Shown one piece after another: positions 45,883 to 54,729 of a DNA stretch of 64,000 nucleotides. The stretch comes from Flavobacteriaceae bacterium (GTDB lineage: Bacteria > Bacteroidota > Bacteroidia > Flavobacteriales > Flavobacteriaceae): positions 1 to 64,000 of the forward strand of contig JAGYJA010000006.1 of the NCBI GenBank assembly GCA_018402385.1. Direction: 5' to 3'. The first letter of the stretch is position 1. Every line of letters begins with the position of its first letter. Position numbers and translations under genes: made by a program. A model generated the notes under the pieces. That model did no database searches, had not been told where the DNA came from, and saw nothing but the letters and a program-made list of their open reading frames with translations.

Positions 45883-48795
45883 ATGAAAAAAATTACTTTT
45901 CTGTGGGCCCTTGTGCTATGCTTTACCGCTTCGCTCAGTGCTCAGTATTTGACTACTATGGAGGAGTTAGAGCTTTTGGAAAATTCCAGGGCCCTTTCGA
46001 CCCAGTCCAGCGATACTCCGGATATCGGGGAATTGTTAAACAGACTATCAGAAGCAGGACATCAAATTGAAAGTCCTGAATCAATTTTTACGCCTAGTGA
46101 AATGAGAGTATTACAGTCCCATTTAAGATCTCAGAATAGAGATATACTGGCAGATATTATTCCCACAGCTGGAGCAACTGAAACTTTTGCCGGCGGCGGA
46201 AGCACAAGCGTTATCATAGACTTTGAAGGACCCGGAGAGGACAAAGGAGGTTATGCCTCAGGTACTGTTAATTTATCAGGTTTTGACTTTGATATGACAG
46301 AAGCTTTAATTGGGTCTCTAGCAAACGACTTCTTTAATGGGACTCAATCTGCCAGATTTAGAGGTAGAGATGGTTCTTCAATGACAATGCTTGAAGATAA
46401 GCCCAATGGATTGGGAACTATCTCATTTGAATATAGACAATATGGTACAGATTCAGACCAACAACCTTGGGCTGTTGAATATAGTACAAATGAAGGAGCA
46501 GACTGGACACAAATTGGTGATCCTTTCACTGCAACTGCAGATGTACAAACTTTTTCTGAAACAGTAAATGTAGAAGGAGATGTAAGATTTAGAATTGTTC
46601 TTACTACAACTCCGGGAACTTCAGGTAACAGAAGAATGAATGTTGACGATATAGAATTGACAGATTTTGTAGTCAATCCCGTTTTTGCAAGAGTTCAGGT
46701 TATTCACAATAGCGCTGATCCAGTTGCAGAATTTGTAGATGTCTATCTTGATGATGTCCTGCTTTTGGAAGATTTTGAATTTAGAACGGCGACTCCTTTT
46801 GTTGATGTTCCCGCAGATGTTCCTGTGAGTATTGATATTGCTCCTGCAGGAAGTACTTCTTCTGCTGATAGTGTTTATAACTTAACTGCAACTCTTGACG
46901 AAAGTGAAACTTATTTAGTAATTGCAACGGGTGTTTTAGATCCATCACAATTTGATGAGTCTGTAAATAGCCCAATCGATTTTAGACTGGAAGTATATGC
47001 CGGAGCTAGAGAAATAGCTTCAGATCCAGCAGAGACAGATTTGCTAGTACATCACGGTTCTACAGACGCACCAACCGTTGACGTTTTAGAAACGAGTGTG
47101 CCTGTAGGTATCATTGTAGATGATATAACTTTCCCAGAATTTCAAGGATATTTAGAATTAGTTCCGGGTGATTATGAAATTGATATTACAAATGCAGATG
47201 GAACAGTGATTGTTGCTTCTTATGGAGTTCCACTTTCAACTTTAAATCTTGATGGAGCTGCACTTACAGTATTAGCAAGTGGATTCTTAAATCCTTCAGT
47301 TAATCAAGATGGAGCTGCATTTGGACTTTGGGTATCTCTTGCTTCTGGTGGAGCTCTTGTAGAATTGCCATTGCTTGGAGGTATTCCAAATGAAGAATGT
47401 GACGACGCTATTTTACTTACTTGTGGAGATGTTGTTACAGGAACCACTGTGGGAGCATCTAATGCTGGTGGTAACATCGCAGGAGACGTTTTCTTCACTT
47501 ATACAGGAAGCGGCGAAGCTGAATTAGTGACCATTTCACTTTGTGATGGCGGTACTACTTATGATTCTATATTGAGAGTCTTTGAAAGTTGTGATGACTT
47601 ATCAGTTGGTGCTGAAATCGCAGTTAATGATGATTTCTGTGGTTTGCAGTCTGAGTTAACTTTTGAATCTGATGGTGTTTCTACTTATATTATTATGGTT
47701 GAAGGTTTTGGTGCTAGCGAAGGTGAATTTAGCTTAGCAATCACTTGTGAGTTGCTACCACCACCACCGGCTTGTGGCGGTGTTTTTACAGACACAGGAG
47801 GCGTTGATGGAGACTACAGCAACAGTGAAGACGTTGTTTGGACTTTAACTCCAGATGAAGCAGATGAGTTTATAACCGTGATTTTCTCTGAATTTGATGT
47901 AGAATCAAACTGGGATGCCCTTTATGTATTTGACGGTCCGGATACCAGTTCACCATTAATCAGTAGTGGAAACCCACCAACAAACAGTGGTTTCCCAGCA
48001 GGAGGTTGGTATGGAACAAATATACCCGGTCCATTTGCTTCCACCCACCCAAGTGGAGCCTTGACTTTTCAGTTTTTGAGTGATGGTTCAGTGACGCGTC
48101 CGGGATGGGTTGCAGATGTGGTTTGTGCACCAGTACCACCACCAAACGATTTGATAGAAAATGCCATTAGTGTAACAGATGAGACGCAGCCTTATACAGA
48201 TCCAGAAGTGAGATTGCAGTTTGCAACCAATGAGCTATTGAATCCTGATGGATGTGCTATTGCCGGTACACCTGGTGTATGGTATAGCTTTACAGCAGAA
48301 ATAGATGGAACAGCTGAGGCTTCAATCACCGATCCTTCCGGAACGAGCTTTGTAATTTTCTATGAAGCTCCTAGCGAGGATGTGGGCGATGAGACCGATT
48401 TGAGTTTCTCACCAGAGCCAGACAACCAGTGTGGACCCAGTACCGCATCAAACATTACCACAGTGGCCGGTCAAAGCTACTACATCTTTGTATTGAACAA
48501 CGGTGGTCCTAGTGATGTTGTGATTGATATCAGTGGCTCATTGTTGAGTACAATTGACAATACCATAGAAGGGTTTACTTTTTATCCAAACCCATCGATG
48601 GATGTGCTTAACTTAAGTTCAAGTACTTCAATTGATTCTGTTGAATTGTACAATATGTTAGGTCAAAGAGTGATTTCACTGGAGATAGGCGCTACAGCTT
48701 CTCAAGTGGATGTTTCAAACCTGGCAACAGGCACTTACATTATGAAAGTGACTGCTGAAGGCCAAACAGCCTCTTATCAGGTGATTAAAAAGTAA
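45883..48795 (+). CDS. Secreted CUB/DUF4397 protein with T9SS type A sorting domain
   Basis: A 970-residue paralogue of the preceding gene. Same signal peptide type (FLWALVLCFTASLSAQ) and the same GELLNRLSEAGHQIESPE block, then a different middle. This middle has a MAM/jelly-roll-like segment (IDFEGPGEDKGGYASGTVN) and a DUF4397 domain (VQVIHNSADPVAEFVDVYL, LVHHGSTDAPTVDVLE). From TLCGD-type LTCGDVVTGTTVGAS onward it is nearly identical to the neighbour, including the CUB domain and sorting domain. The mosaic pattern points to duplication with later exchange. It has its own terminator. Confidence 0.9.
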   Translation: MKKITFLWALVLCFTASLSAQYLTTMEELELLENSRALSTQSSDTPDIGELLNRLSEAGHQIESPESIFTPSEMRVLQSHLRSQNRDILADIIPTAGATETFAGGGSTSVIIDFEGPGEDKGGYASGTVNLSGFDFDMTEALIGSLANDFFNGTQSARFRGRDGSSMTMLEDKPNGLGTISFEYRQYGTDSDQQPWAVEYSTNEGADWTQIGDPFTATADVQTFSETVNVEGDVRFRIVLTTTPGTSGNRRMNVDDIELTDFVVNPVFARVQVIHNSADPVAEFVDVYLDDVLLLEDFEFRTATPFVDVPADVPVSIDIAPAGSTSSADSVYNLTATLDESETYLVIATGVLDPSQFDESVNSPIDFRLEVYAGAREIASDPAETDLLVHHGSTDAPTVDVLETSVPVGIIVDDITFPEFQGYLELVPGDYEIDITNADGTVIVASYGVPLSTLNLDGAALTVLASGFLNPSVNQDGAAFGLWVSLASGGALVELPLLGGIPNEECDDAILLTCGDVVTGTTVGASNAGGNIAGDVFFTYTGSGEAELVTISLCDGGTTYDSILRVFESCDDLSVGAEIAVNDDFCGLQSELTFESDGVSTYIIMVEGFGASEGEFSLAITCELLPPPPACGGVFTDTGGVDGDYSNSEDVVWTLTPDEADEFITVIFSEFDVESNWDALYVFDGPDTSSPLISSGNPPTNSGFPAGGWYGTNIPGPFASTHPSGALTFQFLSDGSVTRPGWVADVVCAPVPPPNDLIENAISVTDETQPYTDPEVRLQFATNELLNPDGCAIAGTPGVWYSFTAEIDGTAEASITDPSGTSFVIFYEAPSEDVGDETDLSFSPEPDNQCGPSTASNITTVAGQSYYIFVLNNGGPSDVVIDISGSLLSTIDNTIEGFTFYPNPSMDVLNLSSSTSIDSVELYNMLGQRVISLEIGATASQVDVSNLATGTYIMKVTAEGQTASYQVIKK

Positions 48796-48817
48796 TTTTT
48801 AATATATTATAGTATAA

Positions 48818-48848
48818 ACCATCCGCCTATGGCGGATGGTTTTTTTTT
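48818..48848 (+). terminator. Rho-independent terminator after the second T9SS gene
   Basis: ACCATCCGCC / GGCGGATGGT perfect 10-bp stem with a TAT loop and eight T. Confidence 0.95.
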
Positions 48849-48854
48849 GTTCTC

Positions 48855-48862
48855 TATATTTG
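48855..48862 (+). promoter_or_regulatory. Promoter -7 box TATATTTG for GT2
   Basis: TAnnTTTG lies only 3 bases before the ATG at 48866, so the mRNA would be leaderless or nearly so if this is used. Confidence 0.35.
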
Positions 48863-48865
48863 TGT

Positions 48866-49867
48866 ATGCAAAGAACCTATTCTTTTATTATTCCTGTTTT
48901 TAACAGACCCCAAGAAATTAAAGAACTTTTGGAAAGCTTTTCAAAATTAACTACTCATCTAGATTATGAGGTTGTTATTATAGAAGATGGTTCTTCTTTA
49001 AAATCTGATGAGGTTGTTATGGAGTTCAAAAATAGACTCAATATCAACTATTATTTTAAGCTAAATTCTGGCCCCGGAGATTCTAGAAATTTTGGTATGC
49101 AAAAAGCAAAAGGAAACTATTTCATAATTCTAGATTCAGATTGTTTATTACCTCCAGAGTATTTGATGGAAGTAGACAAATCTCTTACCAATCATTTTTT
49201 AGATTGTTTTGGTGGCCCTGATGCAGCTCACTCAAGTTTTACTCCTTTACAAAAAGCAATTAATTATACTATGACTTCTTTTTTAACAACAGGTGGAATA
49301 AGAGGCAGTAAAAAAGCTGTTCAACAATTTGAACCCAGAAGTTTTAATATGGGTATTTCTAAAGAAGCTTTTGAATCAACAGGAGGTTTTGGAAAGATTC
49401 ACCCAGGAGAAGACCCTGATTTGTCCCAACGCCTTTTAAAACTGGGATTTAAAACGGGATTTATTGAAAAAGCTTACGTATTTCATAAACGTCGCATTTC
49501 CTGGAACAAATTTTACAATCAGGTTAAGAAATTTGGATTGGTTAGGCCTATTTTATCAAAATGGCATCCTGAATCTTCAAAATTGAGTTTTTGGTTTCCG
49601 TTTTTATTTGTAGTATATACCTGCTTTGTTTTAGTTTTACTTATTATGGGTATAGCAGTTGTGAGCATTCCTTTGTTTCTATATACTTTAGCAATTATTA
49701 TAGACTCGTCTATAAAAAACAAAAGTGTATGGATTGGAATTTTGAGTTGCTGTGCAATGTTTATTCAATTTTTTGGTTATGGTTTGGCATTTTTAAAATC
49801 TACTTTTTTCATTCATCTTTTAAATGAAAACCCCAAAAAGCGTTTTCCTCAGTTATTTTTTGACTAA
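48866..49867 (+). CDS. Glycosyltransferase family 2, membrane-anchored
   Basis: A 333-residue GT2: MQRTYSFIIPVFNRPQEI start, VVIIEDGSS, FIILDSDCLLPPEYL with the catalytic DxD-type acidic motif, and GEDPDLSQRLLKLGFK in the acceptor region. Two to three C-terminal hydrophobic helices (about residues 235-320) anchor it. It resembles the family found in exopolysaccharide synthesis. ATG 48866 is chosen since upstream residues precede the promoter box. Confidence 0.9.
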   Translation: MQRTYSFIIPVFNRPQEIKELLESFSKLTTHLDYEVVIIEDGSSLKSDEVVMEFKNRLNINYYFKLNSGPGDSRNFGMQKAKGNYFIILDSDCLLPPEYLMEVDKSLTNHFLDCFGGPDAAHSSFTPLQKAINYTMTSFLTTGGIRGSKKAVQQFEPRSFNMGISKEAFESTGGFGKIHPGEDPDLSQRLLKLGFKTGFIEKAYVFHKRRISWNKFYNQVKKFGLVRPILSKWHPESSKLSFWFPFLFVVYTCFVLVLLIMGIAVVSIPLFLYTLAIIIDSSIKNKSVWIGILSCCAMFIQFFGYGLAFLKSTFFIHLLNENPKKRFPQLFFD

Positions 49868-49906
49868 CTTTAGTAAAACCTATTGTTTTAAACTAAAAAT
49901 TCATAT

Positions 49907-50494
49907 ATGAAAATTATTGGTCTCACCGGAGGTATTGGTAGCGGTAAAAGTACTGTAGCAAGAATGTTTGATGAAATGGGTGTTGCTGTTTTCATCGCAG
50001 ATGAAGAGGCAAAAAAAATAATGCATCAAAAAGAAATAAAGAAAAGAATTATAGGCCTGCTTGGCGAGGAAGCATTCAATAATAAGGAGTTAAATAAAAA
50101 GTACATAGCTGACAAAGTTTTTAAAGATAGTTCTCTTTTAAAAGAACTCAATGCCATTGTACATCCTGCTGTTGCTTTGCATTTTTCAGAATGGATGCAA
50201 AATCAAAAAGGGGTATATATTATAAAAGAAGCAGCTATTCTTTTTGAAAATGGAGGCTATAAAAATTGTGACAAAACAATTTTAGTCAAGGCAAATAAAA
50301 AACTAAGACTCAATCGTGTATTAAAAAGAGACAAAAGCTCAATCGCAGAAATTGAAGCTCGAATGAATAATCAATGGACAGATGCTAAAAAAGAAAAATT
50401 GGCAGATTTTATTATAGAAAACAATCAAGGAATTCCAGAATTAAAGCTTCAAGTTGAGTCCATTCATCAGATATTAGTAAAATGCCTTTCTTAA
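49907..50494 (+). CDS. coaE: Dephospho-CoA kinase
   Basis: A 195-residue P-loop kinase (IIGLTGGIGSGKSTVARMF) that phosphorylates dephospho-CoA, the last step of CoA synthesis. Typical CoaE motifs are ADEEAKKIM, HPAVALHFSEWM and RVLKRDKSSIAEIEARM. Lone gene, 70 bases before the histidine kinase. Confidence 0.96.
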   Translation: MKIIGLTGGIGSGKSTVARMFDEMGVAVFIADEEAKKIMHQKEIKKRIIGLLGEEAFNNKELNKKYIADKVFKDSSLLKELNAIVHPAVALHFSEWMQNQKGVYIIKEAAILFENGGYKNCDKTILVKANKKLRLNRVLKRDKSSIAEIEARMNNQWTDAKKEKLADFIIENNQGIPELKLQVESIHQILVKCLS

Positions 50495-50551
50495 TGGCAT
50501 TAGTTTTGTTAACATTTGGTTAAACCGTTAAATGGCTAAATGTTAAAATCT

Positions 50552-50559
50552 TACTTTTG
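50552..50559 (+). promoter_or_regulatory. Promoter -7 box TACTTTTG for the two-component operon
   Basis: Perfect TAnnTTTG close to the kinase ATG (50564). Confidence 0.45.
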
Positions 50560-50563
50560 AGCT

Positions 50564-52136
50564 ATGAGCAAAAAACTTTTTTTACTACTCATATCTTTTA
50601 TGAGTCTTTGTTTGTTGGGAATTATTTTTGTTCAGGTATATTGGATTAAAAATTCTTTTCAAAATAAGGAAGATCAATTCAATTATAATGTAAGGCAATC
50701 GCTCATTGCAATCTCAGGTGATTTACAAAATAAAGAACTTGAGTATTATTACAGATTGCACAAGGAGGTTGTGGATAGTATTGGAGACCCAGATACATCG
50801 ACTTTTAGAGAAATCGTTTACACAAAAACTGATAATTTAACAAATGAAACTTTTATTTATTCAAGCGGACTTTTAGAGGAGGATTTTAAGCTTTCTTCAA
50901 ATATTTTAGATGTAAATATTGACAGTATAAATTTTAGAAAATTTACAAACCGAAAATTTACTACCACTATAAAGCCCGGAATTGATGAAAATTCATTCAA
51001 TACAGAAACGAGTAATGTCTCGATTGAGGTTCTGGATGAACCATCAATGTACCAGTTAAGAGAAACATTTAAAGATATTGCAAGACAAATTCCCATTCAT
51101 AAAAGGGTAAATACTGTAGATATAACAGATTTAATAGAGCATCAACTCGAGAGTAGGGATTTAAATTTAGATTTTGAATTTGCGATTTTTAGTAAAGGAC
51201 TCTCGACCAAAGTCGCTTCTGAAGGTTTTGTTTTTGAACAAAATTCTCCAGATATCTATAGTGTGCCTTTATTTATTGATGAAAACAGAAGCTACAAGTA
51301 TGAACTTTTAGTTTCATTTACAAAAAAACAAAAATTTGTTTTTTCTTCTGTTTTGAGTATGGGAGTTTTGACCTTGTTTTTAACAACCATTATTATATTG
51401 GCTTATTATAGTGCTATCAAACAATTGATTAGACAAAGACAAATATCAGAAATCAAAACAGATTTCATAAACAATATGTCGCACGAGTTTAAAACACCAA
51501 TAGCAACGATTAATTTGGCACTGGATGCTATGAAAAACCCTATGATTTCTGAAAATAAAGAAACCATGGGGCGTTATCTTAGGTATGATTAGAGAAGAAA
51601 ACAAAAGAATGCACGCTCAGGTTGAAAATGTATTGCGCATTTCAAAGCTTGAAAAAAGAGATTTAAATATAAAGAAAGAAAGACTCAAACTCCACGACTT
51701 GATTGAGGATGCAATGACACATGTTCAATTACTGGTTGAAGATCGTGGAGGTTATATAAAAGTACATTTTGATGCACAAAAATCATCCATTTTGGCAAAT
51801 GAATCGCATTTTACAAATGTCATAGTCAATATATTAGACAATGCTATAAAATATTCGCCAGATGCCCCAAAAATTGATATTTATACCGAAAATGTCAAAA
51901 ACAATATCATTCTTAAAATTCAAGATCAAGGAAGCGGAATGAGTAAAGTAGCACAAAAACGAATTTTTGAAAAATTTTATAGAGAACACACAGGAAATAT
52001 TCACAACGTAAAAGGACATGGACTTGGACTTTCTTATGTAAAGCGAATTATCGATGACCATCAAGGTCAGGTGTTTGTGGAAAGTGAGAAAGGAAAAGGA
52101 AGTACCTTTATAATTAAACTTCAATTAATATCTTAA
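50564..52136 (+). CDS. Sensor histidine kinase, frameshifted
   Basis: The reconstructed ~523-residue protein has an N-terminal membrane helix, a periplasmic sensor of about 230 residues (residues 30-260), and a second membrane helix (VLSMGVLTLFLTTIIILAYYS). The HisKA motif is MSHEFKTPIATINLALDAM (phospho-acceptor His). After the break comes the HATPase domain (ESHFTNVIVNILDNAIKYSPD, GHGLGLSYVKRIID). The frame breaks at 51581-51584. Removing one base gives RYLSMIREENKRM or RYLGMIREEN, so an extra base is likely. It is the partner of the downstream response regulator. Confidence 0.9.
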
Positions 52137-52139
52137 GTC

Positions 52140-52856
52140 ATGGAAACTGAAAATAAAAAAATCCTTTTAGTAGAAGACGATCCAAATTTTGGAACCGTTT
52201 TAAAAGATTATTTGACAATGAATAACTACAATGTCACCCACGCCAAAAATGGTATGGAAGGCTTTGAAAAGTTTAAAAAAGATGATTATGATCTTTGCAT
52301 CCTTGATGTAATGATGCCTTATAAAGATGGTTTTACTTTAGCAAAGGAAATAAGAGAGAAAAATGCAGATGTCCCCATCATTTTCTTAACAGCTAAAGCG
52401 ATGAAAGAAGACGTGCTTAAAGGATATAAAGTGGGAGCTGACGATTACTTAAACAAACCTTTTGATTCTGAAGTGCTTTTGATGAAAATCAAAGCCATCA
52501 TTCAAAGAAAAGCAACAGAAACATTGGCTGACAGCAAACAATTTGACTTTCAAGTGGGAAATTTCCACTTAAACTCAAAACTGCGTTTTCTCACTTATAA
52601 AGACCAAAAGCCCGATAAACTTTCACCAAAAGAAAATGAATTATTGCGTTTACTTGCCTTACATAAAAATGACCTAATGCCACGGGAATTGGCTTTGACA
52701 AAAATTTGGCGAGATGACAATTATTTTACATCAAGAAGTATGGATGTTTACATTGCAAAACTTAGAAAATATTTAAGTAAAGATGATGATGTAGAAATCT
52801 TAAATATTCACGGTGAAGGATTTCGTCTTGTTGTAAAAAGTGAAGTAGATAATTAA
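52140..52856 (+). CDS. OmpR/PhoB-type response regulator
   Basis: A 238-residue regulator. Receiver domain KILLVEDDPNFGTVLKD ... YDLCILDVMMPYKDGFTLA (phospho-acceptor Asp about 55), conserved Thr and Lys (FLTAKAM, DDYLNKPFD), and a C-terminal winged helix (SPKENELLRLLALHKNDLMPRE, RSMDVYIAKLRKYLSKDDDVEILNIHGEGFRLV). It lies 3 bases after the kinase gene. The stimulus is unknown. Confidence 0.96.
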   Translation: METENKKILLVEDDPNFGTVLKDYLTMNNYNVTHAKNGMEGFEKFKKDDYDLCILDVMMPYKDGFTLAKEIREKNADVPIIFLTAKAMKEDVLKGYKVGADDYLNKPFDSEVLLMKIKAIIQRKATETLADSKQFDFQVGNFHLNSKLRFLTYKDQKPDKLSPKENELLRLLALHKNDLMPRELALTKIWRDDNYFTSRSMDVYIAKLRKYLSKDDDVEILNIHGEGFRLVVKSEVDN

Positions 52857-52873
52857 TTGAAGTATAGAACCGG

Positions 52874-52900
52874 AACGTCTTGTATTCTCAAGACGTTTTT
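52874..52900 (+). terminator. Rho-independent terminator of the two-component operon
   Basis: AACGTCTTG / CAAGACGTT stem with a short loop and T-run, overlapping the 3' end of convergent miaA (stop at 52888). Confidence 0.85.
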
Positions 52901-53802
52901 AGTTTTATATATTTAATGATGTGGTTTATATCTTCATCAAATTCAAACCACTTTATTGCTTCATCTTTTCTCAACCAGGTGAGTTGCCTTTTTGCATACC
53001 GCCTTGAATTTTTCTTGATTTCCTCCACTGCTTTTGCGAGTGTAATTTCCTCGTTTAAAAACGAAAACAACTCTTTATATCCCACCGTTTGCAAGGCATT
53101 TAAATCTTTTTTAGATTGTAGTCCTTTGACTTCTTCCAGGAGTCCATCTTTCATCATCAAATCTGCCCGCTTATTGATACGCTCATAGAGTATGTTTCTA
53201 TCTGCTGTCAAACCTATTTTTAGCACCTTAAAATTTCGTTTTTTTGATTTATTTCTTAAAAAAGAAGAGTAAGGTTTCCCGGAACCAATACAAACCTCCA
53301 GAGCCCTAATTAATCTGTGCACATTGCTTTTATCAACAATTTCAAAATATTCAGGGTCTAGTTGCTGTAACTTGTTTTGCAATGTTGTAATACCCGATTC
53401 CAAAAATAGTTTTTGAAGCCCTTCTCTTATTTCCGGGGAAACCTCAGGAAAGTCATCCAGACCTTTAGCAACGGCATCAATATACAAACCTGACCCTCCA
53501 ACAAGAAAGAGCATATTATTTTGTTTGAATTTTTCTTCAATCAAATGGATGGCTTCTTTTTCATAATCGCCCACATTGTAATTTCGATCAATTGAAATAT
53601 GGTGAATAAAGTGGTGAGGGACTTGGGTCAGTTCATCAGCAGAAGGAACCGCTGTTCCAATGCTCATTTCTTTGTAAAACTGGCGCGCATCTCCAGAGAT
53701 GATTTCAGAATGAAAATGCTTTGCTAAGGTAATTGATGTGGCAGTTTTTCCTATGGCTGTTGGTCCAACAATTACAACGAGATATTTTTTTGGATGTTCC
53801 AA
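52888..53802 (-). CDS. miaA: tRNA dimethylallyltransferase
   Basis: A 304-residue enzyme adding dimethylallyl to A37 of UNN-decoding tRNAs. P-loop VGPTAIGKTATS, SGDARQFYKEMSIGT, PHHFIHHIS and LVGGSGLYIDAV are family signatures, and the C-terminal basic motif RRYAKRQLTWLRKD binds tRNA. It is 2 bases downstream of the ion channel gene. Confidence 0.96.
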   Translation of the reverse strand: MEHPKKYLVVIVGPTAIGKTATSITLAKHFHSEIISGDARQFYKEMSIGTAVPSADELTQVPHHFIHHISIDRNYNVGDYEKEAIHLIEEKFKQNNMLFLVGGSGLYIDAVAKGLDDFPEVSPEIREGLQKLFLESGITTLQNKLQQLDPEYFEIVDKSNVHRLIRALEVCIGSGKPYSSFLRNKSKKRNFKVLKIGLTADRNILYERINKRADLMMKDGLLEEVKGLQSKKDLNALQTVGYKELFSFLNEEITLAKAVEEIKKNSRRYAKRQLTWLRKDEAIKWFEFDEDINHIIKYIKLKTS

Positions 53803-53804
53803 GA

Positions 53805-54674
53805 TTAAATTCTAATTTTTGCTCCACAATTGTAACAAAAACCTGCTGCTTTTTTGTGATTTTGTGTATTACAAACAGGACAAACGATGTCTTTTTTACT
53901 TAATTTTTCATGATTCAATTCTTTGGTAGATTTCTTTTTTGATTTTTGTTTTGCAAATTCAGCAGAAACAATACCCGTGGGTACAGCAATGATGCCATAA
54001 CCGGTAATCATTACAAACATAGCTAAAAACTGCCCAATGGCAGTAACTGGATAAATATCTCCAAAACCCACGGTTGTTAAAGTTACAACTGTCCAATAAA
54101 TTCCGCGCGGAATACTTGTGTAACCTGCTTCTGGGCCCTCAATTAAATACATTAATGTGCCTACAACCATAGCAATAATAAGTACCGCAAATAAAAAGAC
54201 TATTATTTTTGCCCGACTTGCTTTTAAGGCTGCTTTTAGGTTAGTTGCCTCACCAACAAACTGGGCTAACTTTAGTACTCTAAAAAGCCTTAATAAGCGC
54301 AGTGCCCTGATGCTGGTTAAAAGATTACTGCCGCTTATAAAGAAGGACAGATACATTGGTAAAATGGCCAGCAAATCGATAATACCATAAAAACTAAAAA
54401 TATACTTCCAGGGTTTTTTAGTTGAAAAGATTCTGAGGATGTATTCAATAGTAAAAAGAGAAGTGAAAATCCATTCAGCCACCATTAGTGGTTGATGGTA
54501 TTTTGCATCTATTTGTTTGACAGATTCAAGCATCACTGCCAGAACACTAAGGAGAATAAAAATGAGAAGAAAAATGTCAAATAATTTTCCTGCCCGTGTG
54601 TTAGTTCCATAAATGACAATGTAGATTTTTTGTCTAATCGTGTCAATCTTGGTCTTGGGTTCATCAATAATCAT
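53805..54674 (-). CDS. Voltage-gated-type potassium channel with C-terminal zinc ribbon
   Basis: A 289-residue 6-TM ion transporter. The S4-like charged helix is LTSIRALRLLRLFRVLKL, and the selectivity filter is TLTTVGFGDIYP. The pore helix is followed by a final TM. Beyond the channel the tail has CPVC ... CYNC, a zinc-ribbon signature, unusual for bacterial Kch proteins. It lies directly before miaA on the minus strand. Confidence 0.92.
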   Translation of the reverse strand: MIIDEPKTKIDTIRQKIYIVIYGTNTRAGKLFDIFLLIFILLSVLAVMLESVKQIDAKYHQPLMVAEWIFTSLFTIEYILRIFSTKKPWKYIFSFYGIIDLLAILPMYLSFFISGSNLLTSIRALRLLRLFRVLKLAQFVGEATNLKAALKASRAKIIVFLFAVLIIAMVVGTLMYLIEGPEAGYTSIPRGIYWTVVTLTTVGFGDIYPVTAIGQFLAMFVMITGYGIIAVPTGIVSAEFAKQKSKKKSTKELNHEKLSKKDIVCPVCNTQNHKKAAGFCYNCGAKIRI

Positions 54675-54729
54675 GAGCGCTTATTCAAATGAGTAATTTC
54701 AAATTTACTAAAGAAAATGAGAATCTACC

